Shown piece after piece: positions 10,859 through 22,374 of a stretch of DNA of 64,000 bases. The position numbers and the translations under genes were made by a program. Source of the DNA: Eutypa lata (taxonomy: Eukaryota > Ascomycota > Sordariomycetes > Xylariales > Diatrypaceae). The DNA is taken from NCBI GenBank assembly GCA_022661535.1, contig JAKULF010000005.1, forward strand, positions 3,100,001-3,164,000. The letters run 5' to 3'. Positions within the stretch are counted from its first letter, which is position 1. Each line of letters begins with the position of its first letter. The notes beneath the pieces were generated by a model. It worked only from the letters and a program-made list of their open reading frames with translations. It was not told the DNA's origin and did not search any database.

Positions 10859-11885
10859 GTAGGTGGAATTCTAGCGGCGGCGGTTCGAGAATGTGATGGG
10901 ATATTTCTTTTTAAGGGGAAGAAATCCTGTGAGAGGGGGTCAAGTTGGTTTTGTATAGTTGAGTGGGTGGTGAGAAAAAAAAGGAAGGAACGGAAAGGTG
11001 TAAGTAAGGGAGTGGTGCACTCTATAACTACGCTGTATTGTTAGAAGAGTATTTCTCTATCAACCCTAAGAATCGTCACAGAGTAGTCATATGCGCAAGT
11101 GCTGGACTGTACACTGACTGGTCTTGTTGATGTTTGTTGATGGTGATAATCTAGGCTTTAATTATTCAATACTAAGTTTGGAGGAGTCTATGGGGTAATA
11201 TGCATCTTCCAGCTGAGATTCTCCATCTAATACGTATAATCATGGTTATCTACAAGTTTGTCTAGGCGGTCACAGTGATTAAGATGTTAGACACAAGAAA
11301 GTGAATTAGATTAGTACCTACAACAGTGGAATAACCAGGTAAGCAATGATTCATCCTACCTGACTGACAAGGCACAAATTTGGCTGTAATTACAACCACT
11401 CAGCGTGATTTCCCTATCGTAGTTACTATAAATGATAATTTGATAATTATGCACGGATTCTTGATTCACCCGCTCAAGACTTTGCTTCCTTCCCTCTTGC
11501 TGGTGCACATTTTTTTCGAGCATAAATTCCGCAGTTCACAACGTGAGAATAATTCGAAAGAACAACCAACTTTTTTTTCTGTAGATACGTCTTCCACTTG
11601 CTGATCTTATAATACAACTCGTGCCGTCCTAGCTGTACAGTTGACGACACCTCAACGTTAACACCGACATCACAAGACTCTAAAAGTACAGAGAGAATAA
11701 GGCTAACGTCTTGACATGAGAGCTTCCTGCTATATCTGAGGCACCAAATCACCATACATGCTTTATGCGATACTGCGTTTAGCTTACGGTCTTAGCCATC
11801 ATCAAAAGTAGTGCTGTCTCTACCACATCGCTACCTACTAACCCGTCTCCTGCCACCGAAAATATCTGCTACAGAAATACTCGCT
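10859..11885. other. Intergenic region
   Basis: About 1 kb between two same-strand genes. The left part should hold the 3' end of the cysteine-knuckle gene and the right part the promoter of the acidic protein gene. The sequence is AT-rich with no supported coding region. Confidence 0.5.
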
Positions 11886-13037
11886 ATGATCTATACGACC
11901 CCGAGTATTTCCTTGCTGGGTTCCACCCACGACAATTTCGAGATTGGTACCGCGATTACCTTGGTTGGATCTACCGATAAGCCCGAGTTTAGGATTGTCG
12001 CTGGCTCGACCTCCTACGAACACGGAGACGACAGCAACAGCAGCAACAGCATCACCAGCGGGTTCTGCGTGGTGTGTGCCAAGTGGGGAGGCCTATACAC
12101 CTCCTGTCAAAGACATGGCAACGATGTAGTGGTAGCCAAGAAGGAGTCAAGCCGCACAAACGACTACCACGAAAAGATGGACCAAAATGCGCCTATCGAC
12201 GCCACGGTAAGCTCTCCAGAGTCTCCGGTAACGAAATTCCCCGATTTCGAACAAGAATCCGCCAGTCCTGACTCGACCAGCCCTGACTCCCTGGAGGACG
12301 AAAATGAAAAAGGGTGGAAGTGCTTCCTTGAGTACCGCGGCTTCATCACACAACGATGCCGCGGTGTCTGCTTGTACGACGCCGACGGCAGCAGGAGCAG
12401 GGTAATGGACTTGAGTTTCAGGTCCTACTTCGACAGCCATGCGGAGCTGGGGCCCCTTTTCCCCGGGTCGTTCTTACCAGATAGTGACAACGACGACGAC
12501 AGCCGAAGAGCTCAGTTTCCGCTACAGAAAGAAAAGGGCGGGAACCAGCAACCACTTGAGCCCTCTCCGTCTTCCCCTCTTGAAACCAAGCACCGGATAG
12601 ACAACCTCTCGCCCCTCAGACGGCATCCGGTGTCCTGCGCCCCGGCCGACCAAACCCCGTTGGCTCCGACGCCTCTCTCGCCCGGAAAGTCGACGTTGTG
12701 TCAGATGGAGCTCTCGCGGAACAGTATGCTGTCTGCTCGTGGTGGTGGTGACGTTGATGGTGGCGGTAGCAGCGAAGAGACTCCTAGTTCCGTGAACCGG
12801 TGTGACGTCAGCTTTTTCGATGACGATACTTCTGAGGAGGACGGGGAGGACAGCTTGATTAGCTGGCGGTGTTCCGTCTCGGAGGATCATGAGGCGAGTG
12901 TTGCGCTTGAGACTGCACGTGTGGACGAACTTGGCGGGTCGCGGAAAGGCCAGGTTCGAATGGTAGACGTAAGGGGTGCTCGTAGATCAGCAGAGCCTAC
13001 TACTGCTAGAGGTTCCCCTGTGGGGTTAGCTAAATGA
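11886..13037 (+). CDS. Acidic, serine-rich hypothetical protein
   Basis: Single-exon gene of 383 aa. The ATG at 11886 is the first in a frame that remains open farther upstream (to about 11811) without another ATG, so a spliced upstream exon is possible. The N-terminal 60 residues resemble an ordered segment (TPSISLLGSTHDNFEIG). A CVVCAKWGGLYTSCQRHG stretch near residue 67 has closely spaced cysteines, and a second ordered patch GWKCFLEYRGFITQRCRG follows an acidic linker. The remainder is Asp/Glu/Ser-rich and probably disordered. No signal peptide or membrane helix is visible. The next gene (minus strand) is convergent. I do not recognise a family; it could be lineage-restricted. The open frame is long for this composition, so it is probably real. 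Confidence 0.6.
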   Translation: MIYTTPSISLLGSTHDNFEIGTAITLVGSTDKPEFRIVAGSTSYEHGDDSNSSNSITSGFCVVCAKWGGLYTSCQRHGNDVVVAKKESSRTNDYHEKMDQNAPIDATVSSPESPVTKFPDFEQESASPDSTSPDSLEDENEKGWKCFLEYRGFITQRCRGVCLYDADGSRSRVMDLSFRSYFDSHAELGPLFPGSFLPDSDNDDDSRRAQFPLQKEKGGNQQPLEPSPSSPLETKHRIDNLSPLRRHPVSCAPADQTPLAPTPLSPGKSTLCQMELSRNSMLSARGGGDVDGGGSSEETPSSVNRCDVSFFDDDTSEEDGEDSLISWRCSVSEDHEASVALETARVDELGGSRKGQVRMVDVRGARRSAEPTTARGSPVGLAK

Positions 13038-13525
13038 CGACGAATACAGGGTGGCACGAGGAAGGCAATGCTGGGGAAAATGTTGGTCTGCTTCCATACA
13101 TCAGGCCATGTCGGGGAGTTAGATACCTATACTAGGATCAAGATCAATAAGCACCGGGTTACTAGGAAGTTGTAGATAAGCACTGAAGGCAAGTGTGGTC
13201 CGTCTGGCGTCAACTAAATAATACATTCGATGAATATCATGGTCCTTTCAGAATATGTGTACGTAAGGTTATACTCAGTACAGACGTCATGCGTATCACT
13301 TAAGACGAGGGTGGCGTAACTAGGTACTTATCATTGACAACCATAATGACAGTCCTAGCTACTAGTTAGATGGAATATCCATCCGATCTCTCAATATCCC
13401 TGTGTGTCCCTCCATCTCCCTCCCTTAACACCAAATTGAATCATAATCCCAAACAATAAAGCTACGAATCCTCTGAAGACATAGGTAACTCCTCACAGGA
13501 GTTTGCAAAGACCGTCCACAGGAGT
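13038..13525. other. Convergent intergenic region
   Basis: These 488 bp lie between two converging stops and should contain both 3' ends. No coding sequence or structured element was recognised. Confidence 0.5.
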
Positions 13526-15333
13526 TCATTCCCCATCGAGCTTAAGCCCCTCGAGTTCCTTCTTCAAGAAGTCTACCGGTCTGAACGTGCTGTGGAATTT
13601 ACCAATAGTCAAGACCCGCTGCGGCACGCTATCCTCCTCCCGGTGTGCTTCGCCGCGCTCCGCAGCCCTCTCGGCATCGATCTGCGCCGCGCTCTTGACC
13701 TCGCCAAAGTCCCCGGAAATGCCGGTCTTCTCCTCGCCCCAGACCTCGAAGAACGGGTAGCCATGTTGCGCGTACGTCTGGGCGTCGACGGGCGTCGGCG
13801 GGGGCGGCAGCCCGGTGACCTGGCAGAAGGACTCCGAGTCCAGGATCTGCACGTTCAGCATTATGGAGGCCTCGACGTCCCACATGCTCGCCCGGTAGCG
13901 GTCTGGTGCGATCACTTGCTGGATGAGACCCCCGGCCGCGAGCCCCATCTCCTTGACGGCCGGTGCGCCAAACAATTCGGTGGTAGGCTGTCTCTCTAGG
14001 GCTGGGCTAGCATCATAGGCTTGGTGATGATTTCGAGTACGAGCTCTCAGGAGTGGATTCGGGGCAGCCCTGGGAGCCGGTGCACAGCTTGGCGAATTCA
14101 CACTGAAAAGCGCCGAAGGGGATGGTAAATAATTCGACATCGGAGTCCCGCTAAGCATCATAGCGGCTGGTGAGTGTGCACTGAAAAGTGCATTAGTTGT
14201 TTGTGGGGAAGCACCGAGCATCTTACAGGTTTGTCGAGTTATGAACTGATGGGTAAGATGTAACACTAGGTTCGGGTTGAAATAAGAGGTTCCTAGCTTC
14301 GTGTTGTCATCAATCTTCAAACCCTCCCCAGGTGCCTGCGAGTTGGGGAGAATTCTCTGCTCCCCAGTGCTAATGCCGAACATCTCCCGGAGGGCTGCCT
14401 TCAGGTCCAGCCACGTGCTCTGATCGGTGAGATGGTGCTCCGCGAAGTTGAGGGTCCGCGTGATGACCTTCTTTTCCTTGTCCTCGTAGCGGATGTCGAG
14501 CTCGGCCGGCACCCCTCTCTTGGCTGGGATGATCTCGATCTGGATGCCTCCCACCGTCTCTTCGCCAGTGACCTGTGCTTCGACCGAGTACCCCGAGCCC
14601 TTCGGCTTCGCGATGAACTGCCGAATCTTGCCGTCTTCGGAGACGATGCCATCGAGCCACTTCTGGCCAGGGATGACCATGTAGTCTTGAACTGGTTTTC
14701 CGGCCCTCACCTGCGTGGATATTAGCATACTATCCTCAAACATGACCTCCTGTTTTCCAGAAAGTTCTAGTATAGGGTGATGGTAGGACATCAGATAAGA
14801 AATCCAGTGATATTTCCAGGAAGGAGCGCCAACGCTCCAGTGGCAACGTGTTTTATACATACCATTTTCAAGCGCTTCTCTCTTGTTTTCTCGTTATCGG
14901 TCATGGGCAGACCGGAGACGGCATTGACACCGCCGACGTACACTTTGAGAGCAAAAGGGGTCGAGCCTTGAAAGTTAATCCACATGGCTTCCCGCTGGTA
15001 CATCGGAAAGAAGAGACCACCCTTCTGTGCCATGTCCTCCGGCATAGCCTTCGCAAAGTCCTGCACTTTGTAGAGGGGAAACACTCCAAGGCTAGGAGGC
15101 AGGGTGTTTGTGTCTCTGTTGTCTGGAACACGAATCGTGCGTTGGAGCGATATCTTCAAGGCGTTTTGGACGTCGCCATGGTTGATGCCAATCTCCCTCG
15201 CATGGTCTCCCATCCAGCTGTGGCAGTTGCTCAGATTGACTGTGAGTCTTCTGAACGGTGACAGCTGTTCACTCGGGGGAGCTCTTGACTCCTCCAGAAC
15301 TGCCACCTGATCTGGACTTTTAACGAGAACCAT
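13526..15333 (-). CDS. Conserved fungal protein of unknown function
   Basis: Two exons (15333-14863 and 14710-13526) join in phase 0 to 551 aa. The intron has a GTATGT donor, a TGCTAAT branch site and a CACGCAG acceptor. The first 230 residues are the ordered part: FRRLTVNLSNCHSW, then LQRTIRVPDN, FPLYKV, a striking LFFPMYQREAMWINF (about 107-121), FALKVYVGGVNAVSG, then DYMVIPGQKWLDGI, IRQFIAKPKGSGYSVEAQVTG and VGGIQIEIIPA. These blocks match my memory of a widespread Dikarya family often labelled integral membrane protein, yet I see no transmembrane helix. A long middle part looks disordered. The C-terminal 160 residues regain order (AAGGLIQQVI, YPFFEVWGEE). No catalytic motif is evident and the biochemical role is unknown. 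Confidence 0.8.
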
Positions 15334-15957
15334 GATGTGATATTTGCTCCTGTGAGAGTGGTAGAAATCAATGCGGTTTGTTGGGTTTCGGTGGTGGGTA
15401 GGTGAAGCGGGGTCAGGAATGAAACCAGGAATGAAGCCAAGAAGGAATTGTTTGCTTCAAGCCTGCTTTGTAGGCGCATACTTATATGTAGGAATCGTGC
15501 AACCTTGGAACGAGGCAAACTTTGGAAAGTCGCCACCTGGTGAAACAGCAAGTACGACAATAGGACATTGGAAGACTGCCTGCGGCCGCAACACCATTTA
15601 TAGGCATCAAACGTAAATAGTTTCTCGGCAACTCAGCTGCCTAGCACTAAAGGTAACACTAGTCAGATATTCAGCTACAGCATTTGAGCTTAGCATGGAC
15701 TGCTCAGACCGTCTCGTAGGCACTGAAATTAAAAAGGGGTCAGCACTTGAGGAATTGAATTGCAATTTAAGAAACCTTTTATTTACTTCGAGACTCCCCG
15801 GCGATCTATCTACCAGTCGATGAGTCATCAGCCCTAGCATCTTCAGCAACAGCAACTATTCGCCACTACCGCCAAAGATGAAGTTTTCATGCCTTTTATT
15901 AAGAACGAGCAAAGTCAAAGGGCATCAAGAAGTCTAGGATCTATCGGTAAAAGTATG

Positions 15958-15986
15958 GGCGTCCAAAGGTTATTAGTTTGGACGCC
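15958..15986. repeat. Short perfect inverted repeat
   Basis: GGCGTCCAAA at 15958-15967 is followed after nine bases by its exact reverse complement at 15977-15986. It sits in non-coding DNA upstream of the conserved unknown gene. It may be a chance hairpin or a protein-binding dyad. Confidence 0.7.
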
Positions 15987-17472
15987 TATTGGAGCTTATA
16001 CATCCAATAAGAAGGTACATTGTGCTAAAGAAGATGGGTGGAGGAATACAGGCGATGGAGGAGAGACTTTATGACGCATCAGGCAGCAGCCTGCAGCGGT
16101 GTGGGATGTTTTTTCTTATCCCAGGTGCTCTTGGAGAACAGATTGCAAGCCCTAGAGTAGATACAATAATTTATATCCATTCTTAGGCTTCCCTAGTATC
16201 ATAACATTAAAGTCTATGTGCGCAACTTACCGTTAGCTAGACCGGTAAGGATTTATAAGTGATTGGGGGGACTTGACACCCATATCTTACTCTAACCCCC
16301 CCTATACCACTATGGGGATTATAATCTTTCGCAGCGGGATATCAACCTATACAGCTAGATATTTCCGAAATAGATTTCTAACAATACATTGAGCTTCCTG
16401 AGCCCTACAACTGACCCCTTAACCCCTCGCAATATCATTATTTAGGCTGTACAAGGCAATACAGCCGTCTTCAATTAAGCCGATAGGTCACGGATTATCA
16501 GCGCTTATACGCCCATGGTCACCTACTTGGTTGCATGAATATAATCCATAAGTAGTTATACTTACTAGTTTAGGATGTTATCCAGTATGTTATGGTTACC
16601 AAGTAAATATAAACTCGAAAGGTCCCAAGCACCAGTTGATAGTTGCCTACATTAGTATGAGAGACTATATATAATGTATCGGGCTGTTAAATCTAACAAC
16701 AGCCTATTGAGAGGGGGAATCGATGGTCAACTATCGCGTTATCACCCGTATGCCTTGCCCTTATAGATAACCGGCCGTATTCTCCGGCCGTATCAAGCCA
16801 TTGGCTAGTTTATAACCTGATTTGAGAGAAATCTGTCGAGAGTGTAATAGTAAGCCTTCCTCAAAAGACAGATATAGTATATTGATGCCGTATAATTTTT
16901 GCCCCGTAGTCTTAATTATTCAGTGAGAGTTGCCGTATATACGGTAGATGATAGCCAGGCCACCTTGTAGATCTCCTTGGGTCCGCTATCTACTTAGTAT
17001 ATACAATATGGACTATTATATATCGTAGAGAATGTCAGGAGTATGAGAAGTCCCGGCGTGAAAGGGTTTGCCGTTCTCTTACAATCACATTTCCCCATAC
17101 CTTCATTTCACTAGCAGTGAAACGTTAATGCGCCAGAGATGGTGTAGAAATTGCTAAGCTCATGACGAGATTTGCAAGCTTTTTAGAGGGGGAAATTAAT
17201 CGAACACCACGGATCTCTAGAGTCTGTTGTTAAGTGATGAGTCCCACGATGAAGAGAGAAACGTAGCCAGCAAAGAGTAGCACTCGCCATCTAAAGCTGG
17301 CAGAGCCGTCACCTCGTTGGACCTAATTGAACAGTCTCATCGGTAAATTGACTATGAATACCCTATGGAGACTATTGTCAAATATTTGATTTTGATCTAC
17401 CAAAGTGTCCAGTAGATCACTTAGGGAATAGGTGACTGCGACTGAAGCCTGTCCTTCTGGCAAAGGGCCAGA

Positions 17473-17520
17473 CATATAATTTTGTACAGCTCGAAAATGA
17501 GCTGTACCATCAATTATATG
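17473..17520. repeat. Interrupted inverted repeat in AT-rich DNA
   Basis: The outer arms CATATAATT and AATTATATG and the inner arms GTACAGCTC and GAGCTGTAC pair around a six-base loop (GAAAAT), with a small asymmetric bulge between the two helices. It lies in the centre of the RIP-like desert and may be a remnant of a small inverted-repeat element. Confidence 0.65.
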
Positions 17521-19900
17521 GTGGGAATATAAGAGTTGATTTCATCATGTGCTATAGCGGTAGAGTTTTTGTCTGATCTTGCCTGAATTGGATTTTGTGT
17601 TAGCATCTTTGACTACTCTAGTCCTCATTATGCCTCACAAGTATACATATAGGCTACCCATTCAACCTACCTTGGTAGACCTGCAAAGTACCCCTTACAT
17701 CGGTCAAGATGTCCCCAACATAGTTTATAGGGCCTCTGGTGCTGGCAGACTATTGATTGATAGTGTCTCTCTCCCTTCCCCTAAACCATAGCAATCGGAA
17801 AGCTTATATACACAAGGGATTTCAGCAACGGGCCTCATAATAATCTGTATTTAAATTGTGTATAGAGATTTGTCGATTGCGGGGGGCTGGATGAAGGTTA
17901 ACGATGAATATAGATGTTATCAACTGGGAGTTGAAAAAAATAAACAAATTAGAACATGTATAGAAGATGTATGTTTCATGACATTCAAAGTGTCAAATTA
18001 TAGAGTAATTGGATAGGGATTTTGCTACTGATCTAGGTACGTGCTGATACCTAGCCTCTAATAGAGGGGTCTTCATGGCAATAAGGTTATCTTAGACAAT
18101 CGTAGATGTACGATGATCTGGTGATGGGCGCTGTCATTATCGGTGATCGTCTGCTAGTATTTTGCATGACGGTGTACTAGAGACTATTGATGTGAAGATC
18201 GCCTATGATTGATATGCCAAGACAAATTCCCCAGGTATTCCTGCGAGCAAAATAAGCTTCGCCAAGAAAACCCTTGGATGCTTGGCATACAGCCTGCTGC
18301 ATGGTCTACAGATTTGACTATAAGGCTTGATTTGTGCTTCATCTTCATCTTGATCTTCATCTTCTGGAGTACAACATTATAATGTTTTCCAAGAAAATAC
18401 CTAACAATACTTGAATGTAGGGCCTATCTGGTCTGTTATCTCCACCGGTACTTATCTGCTTTTGACAAAGCCAGTTTCTCAAATCCCTTCGGATAACGGG
18501 AAGCCGGCCGACCAATCATGAGCGTTCCTATCCCCCACCTGCACTCTATCTCGTCCGGATCATGTCGGATCCGTAGCAAGACAAAAGTTGCGACAGCACT
18601 TATTCGCCTCCACCTGATAGTTTCTCATTAATAATACCAAAAACACGGTGCTCCTGAATCGTGACGAAAGACTAGAAACAACTAGCTCTCCCCTAGATGT
18701 CAGTAGTTTCCCCCCCTTTCTATAGCACACGTGCAAGGTCCGTACCGTCGGGGAATGTGACATACTTCTCGCCTCTGCTCCTGTGTTCAAACTATCGCAA
18801 GACTGGTAGGAATTCGCATATCGAGTCAATCACAGGTGGATTATGCACTGCTGCAATTACAAATGGATAATATCGGAATGTAACTCTTTTCATCAAATCG
18901 GATAGTGAAAGTCGGTCACGAGTATCGCAAAGCTACAACCACGGGTTACACGAGACATATTACTTATTAAACTGCCGAGGTGCTGCTATTTTCAACCACT
19001 GTAACGTCTTACTATGGTGCGGGTGCGTTGGCATCAAGATTACTTATTGCTGTATTAATCACATTCAAATGAAAATGAATTACAATGGCGGGGAAGCGCA
19101 TAATTCATGTATACGTAAGGTAGGTAGGTATATCTATATCACATATGTAGGCCCAGGCTGCCCAGGTCAAACACTTTCGAGACACTGTCACGCCCTCGAA
19201 ATAACAATAATAATAATACATACATGTAGTTATGCAGGCCATCTAACAACCTTCTATCAAGCCCTATCTATCAATGGCTAAAATGGTACACACACGCTCC
19301 AATTGGTAGGTGGTCTAACTAGTCTATCTAGGGAATCGCTCTGACCAGTGATCCGTCCCAGCTCCCCCACACTTGTCGTGAAACTAGGAAGGATCGGGGA
19401 AGTTCGCGCCCAATCTCTTACCACCCCGGCGATCAGATGCTTCAGCCATTCAACAAGTCTACCAAGGCAGCCCCCCGTTCCCACCACCATCCATTCATTC
19501 TCTCTTGTTTCTACCCGTACATCCAAGACTTTCTCTCGGCGCCCAGCCTTGATATCTCGACTTCAAAGAAACAGCCCCCCCAGCCGCTAGGTACTCGCGA
19601 TTCTGCAGCGCTTGATCGCGAAATTGTGTGTGCGACGACAATTTGATATTCGACAATTGATTGATCTCTGGTGGGAAATCGAAAGAAAGAGGGGCCGTAT
19701 CGGATACTTTGTGGTACGACAATAAGCGAAACTCGGATCGAACCCGAACCTCCAACTCGAACCCTCGACGACTCGACCGTAGCGAATACTCGATTAAAAA
19801 AAACCCCAAGAAATTCTAACGTCATCACTTCAAGACGAATATATAATTCGTCTTCTACGCGTTTCGGGTCCCGAAGCCTTCGCCGGGGCCCACCTGTTCC

Positions 19901-19921
19901 ATGGCTTTCAGCCCCCGATAG
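19901..19921 (+). promoter_or_regulatory. Short upstream open reading frame in the palH leader
   Basis: An ATG at 19901 opens a six-codon frame (MAFSPR) that stops at 19921, 65 bases before the palH start. If the palH transcript begins upstream of it, this frame could reduce or regulate translation of the sensor. The transcript start is not known from sequence. Confidence 0.4.
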
Positions 19922-19986
19922 TGGGAGCCTGTCTCTTCAGCGTCGTCGCGTCCCACGGCTGATTAGTTCGTTTTTTGGGGCTAGAA

Positions 19987-22374
19987 ATGGATGCACGGCA
20001 GGTCTGGCAGTCCTCCAGTGAGGCCGTCGTTACCGCCATTGCAACTGCTACCTCCGATATTGCAGCTAGTTTGTGCTCGCCTTCGATTCTACCAGCGAAT
20101 GGTGTATTGTCGCTCCCGGGACTCCCGGCAACAACTTTAACGGCCGATGCCCTTTACCGACCCGACTGCAGCGAGGCGCCTCAGCCAGCCATTATCGCGA
20201 ATGGTGGCTTCGATGTCGACCAGACTTCTACCCCTACGGATTTCGGCTTTTCAGACTTTCGCGACCCGTTTTACGCTTCTGTCTTCCCGCAATGCTATGC
20301 CTTGGCTGCCACAACAGTGCTTGCATACGTGCTCTTTATAATGCTAATTATCGTACCCCGATCTTTCCTTGATGGTGGTGTTGTCGTCTTAGGTAGACGT
20401 GGATTTACGAATGGTCCTACGAATGGCATCAGCATTGGAGGTAGACCATGGCTCCAGAAAGTTGCCGCGCTGACTGTTACGATATCACTCACCATCGCTA
20501 CTGGCGATACCTTTCGAGTTGCTGAGCAACAATATGGTTGGGGGATCCAAAACGCTTCCGAGCTCCAGGCCGAAGTTCTCGGTGGAACACAATTGAAATC
20601 TATTCAGTTGATATCTGATACCTTTCTGTGGCTGGCTCAGGCACAAACTTTGATACGATTGTTTCCGCGTCAAAGAGAAAAAATTATAATCAAATGGACT
20701 GCTTTCTCCCTGATATCACTCGATGTTATATTTGGTGCGCTCAACAGTTTTCACTATACCGGACAAGGACAAGTCAGGCCACGCAACTTCACCGAGGCGG
20801 TACCAGCTTTGAGTTACCTTTTCCAATTATCACTTGGGCTTCTATATGCAGCCTGGGTAATCTACTATTCGCTCATGAAGAAGCGATATGCGTTCTACCA
20901 TCCGTTGATGAAGAACGTTTCCTTCATTGCTGTCCTATCTATAATTTCGATACTTGTTCCAGTAGTTTTCTTCATCCTCGACATTGCAGAGCCGCAATTT
21001 ACTGGGTGGGGTGAGTACGTGAGATGGGTGGGCGCAGCTGCCGCAAGCGTCGTTGTTTGGGAATGGGTAGAACGTATTGAAGCATTGGAACGTGAGGAAA
21101 AGAAGGACGGTATCCTGGGACGTGAGGTCTTTGATGGCGACGAGATGATGGACGCCTCGCCTTCGGACCTATCGTGGCCTCGACGGCGAAAGAACAAGAA
21201 AAATGGGAGAGATGATGATGGAGGCGAGAGCGGTTATGCTCCAAGTACCTTGAATCCGTCTGCAGGGGGCCGCAGCAACATGTGGCCTGCTATGTCGTCT
21301 ATCGCTAGTCGGTATAGGTCAAGAACCGAGGGTGACATCAACAACCGCCTGGGACATTCAGACACGCAAACTTCAGACACACAAGCCACATCGACGGGTA
21401 TCTCAGGAGCCCGAATCCTGCAGCCACCTCCTTGGTTGTCTCGACCGCCCCCGGCAGTGACACCAGTGAGCAGAACGGATACTGCAAGTGCTGACAGCAC
21501 GGTATACGCCGTTCGTTACCAGCCTCTTACGGAGACCGCTTCTAGGTCGACAGATGAACGGATTCACCACTCCGATCGGCCCAGCTCTCGAGGTGGAAGT
21601 ATCGCATCTCCTATAGGGAATTCTCCTTCGGAGAGAGGTGAGGACTCTAGCAATATTCCTCCGGCGCAGCCATCGCCACTGCCTAGGTTAGCAGCTCAGA
21701 ATAGAGCAGACAATGAGCGTTGGCATAGAATCGCACAGTTCAACCCATTCCGGTCTTCCTCGCATGGCCCCCCTGCTGAGATCGTTCCTCATACGACACC
21801 AAAGCAACAGGCACCACGGCGGAATGATGAAAACCGAGGTAGATGGGATTTTAGGGGTCGCTTCGAAGACTTTGCCGCGACACATGCTGAAAGGGTCATG
21901 GAAAAGATACGGGGTACGGCAGATACGGAAAGCCTCGAGGTAACGGTGATCCCGGCCCCACCTCGTAGGGGAGCAGCGCTTTCTAGATTACTAGAAGAGG
22001 AGGAAGAGGAGCAAGAGCGAGAGCGAGAGCGAGAGCAAGAGCAAGAGCAATCTTCTGTGTCACACTCTGATCCACACGTTTCGCCTGTTCCAGCATCAAC
22101 CACGAGACCTGCGAGCAACCTCTCTGGAATTGCTCCCGCACTTGGAACTCGTAGCAACAACCTGCCGTTGAATCCAATGGGAGCTGTGCCGAGCCCGGTA
22201 GAAAGGGGTGATGACATGTTGCCGCTCAGATCGCCAAACCAGATGCGATACGATAATGCGCCGTCAATCCCTCCTATTCATCGAGGAAGGGACCAACAAG
22301 ATAGCGCTCTCTCTCCAGGTCCTGCCACCGATCTACCGACAATAGAGGAAACACGGCGAGAGTGGCCGAGTTGA
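19987..22374 (+). CDS. palH: pH-response regulator PalH/Rim21
   Basis: Single-exon gene of 795 aa starting at the ATG at 19987; the frame is open a little farther upstream but without an ATG. After about 100 N-terminal residues, hydrophobic helices are visible near 102-123, 157-172, 205-225, 236-252, 272-295, 308-332 and 345-360, giving the seven-transmembrane plan of PalH/Rim21. Family-typical blocks are present, such as GRPWLQKVAALTVTISLTIA, FRVAEQQYGWG and IKWTAFSLISLDVIFGALNSF. The long C-terminal tail is cytoplasmic, disordered and Ser/Pro-rich with an EEEEEQEREREREQEQEQ charged run near residue 680. PalH senses alkaline ambient pH at the plasma membrane and, with the PalF arrestin and ESCRT, leads to proteolytic activation of PacC. 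None of the partners is in this window. Confidence 0.93.
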   Translation: MDARQVWQSSSEAVVTAIATATSDIAASLCSPSILPANGVLSLPGLPATTLTADALYRPDCSEAPQPAIIANGGFDVDQTSTPTDFGFSDFRDPFYASVFPQCYALAATTVLAYVLFIMLIIVPRSFLDGGVVVLGRRGFTNGPTNGISIGGRPWLQKVAALTVTISLTIATGDTFRVAEQQYGWGIQNASELQAEVLGGTQLKSIQLISDTFLWLAQAQTLIRLFPRQREKIIIKWTAFSLISLDVIFGALNSFHYTGQGQVRPRNFTEAVPALSYLFQLSLGLLYAAWVIYYSLMKKRYAFYHPLMKNVSFIAVLSIISILVPVVFFILDIAEPQFTGWGEYVRWVGAAAASVVVWEWVERIEALEREEKKDGILGREVFDGDEMMDASPSDLSWPRRRKNKKNGRDDDGGESGYAPSTLNPSAGGRSNMWPAMSSIASRYRSRTEGDINNRLGHSDTQTSDTQATSTGISGARILQPPPWLSRPPPAVTPVSRTDTASADSTVYAVRYQPLTETASRSTDERIHHSDRPSSRGGSIASPIGNSPSERGEDSSNIPPAQPSPLPRLAAQNRADNERWHRIAQFNPFRSSSHGPPAEIVPHTTPKQQAPRRNDENRGRWDFRGRFEDFAATHAERVMEKIRGTADTESLEVTVIPAPPRRGAALSRLLEEEEEEQEREREREQEQEQSSVSHSDPHVSPVPASTTRPASNLSGIAPALGTRSNNLPLNPMGAVPSPVERGDDMLPLRSPNQMRYDNAPSIPPIHRGRDQQDSALSPGPATDLPTIEETRREWPS

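Larger units (their letters stand above)
15334..19986. other. AT-rich desert, RIP-like, no gene recognised
   Basis: This 4.6-kb stretch separates the conserved unknown gene (its promoter at the left end) from palH (its promoter and leader at the right end, from about 19300). The centre, about 16200-18500, is rich in TA dinucleotides with short, stop-laden frames, as expected of an old repeat mutated by RIP. Two small inverted repeats (15958-15986 and 17473-17520) lie inside. No transposon protein could be read. Confidence 0.5.
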
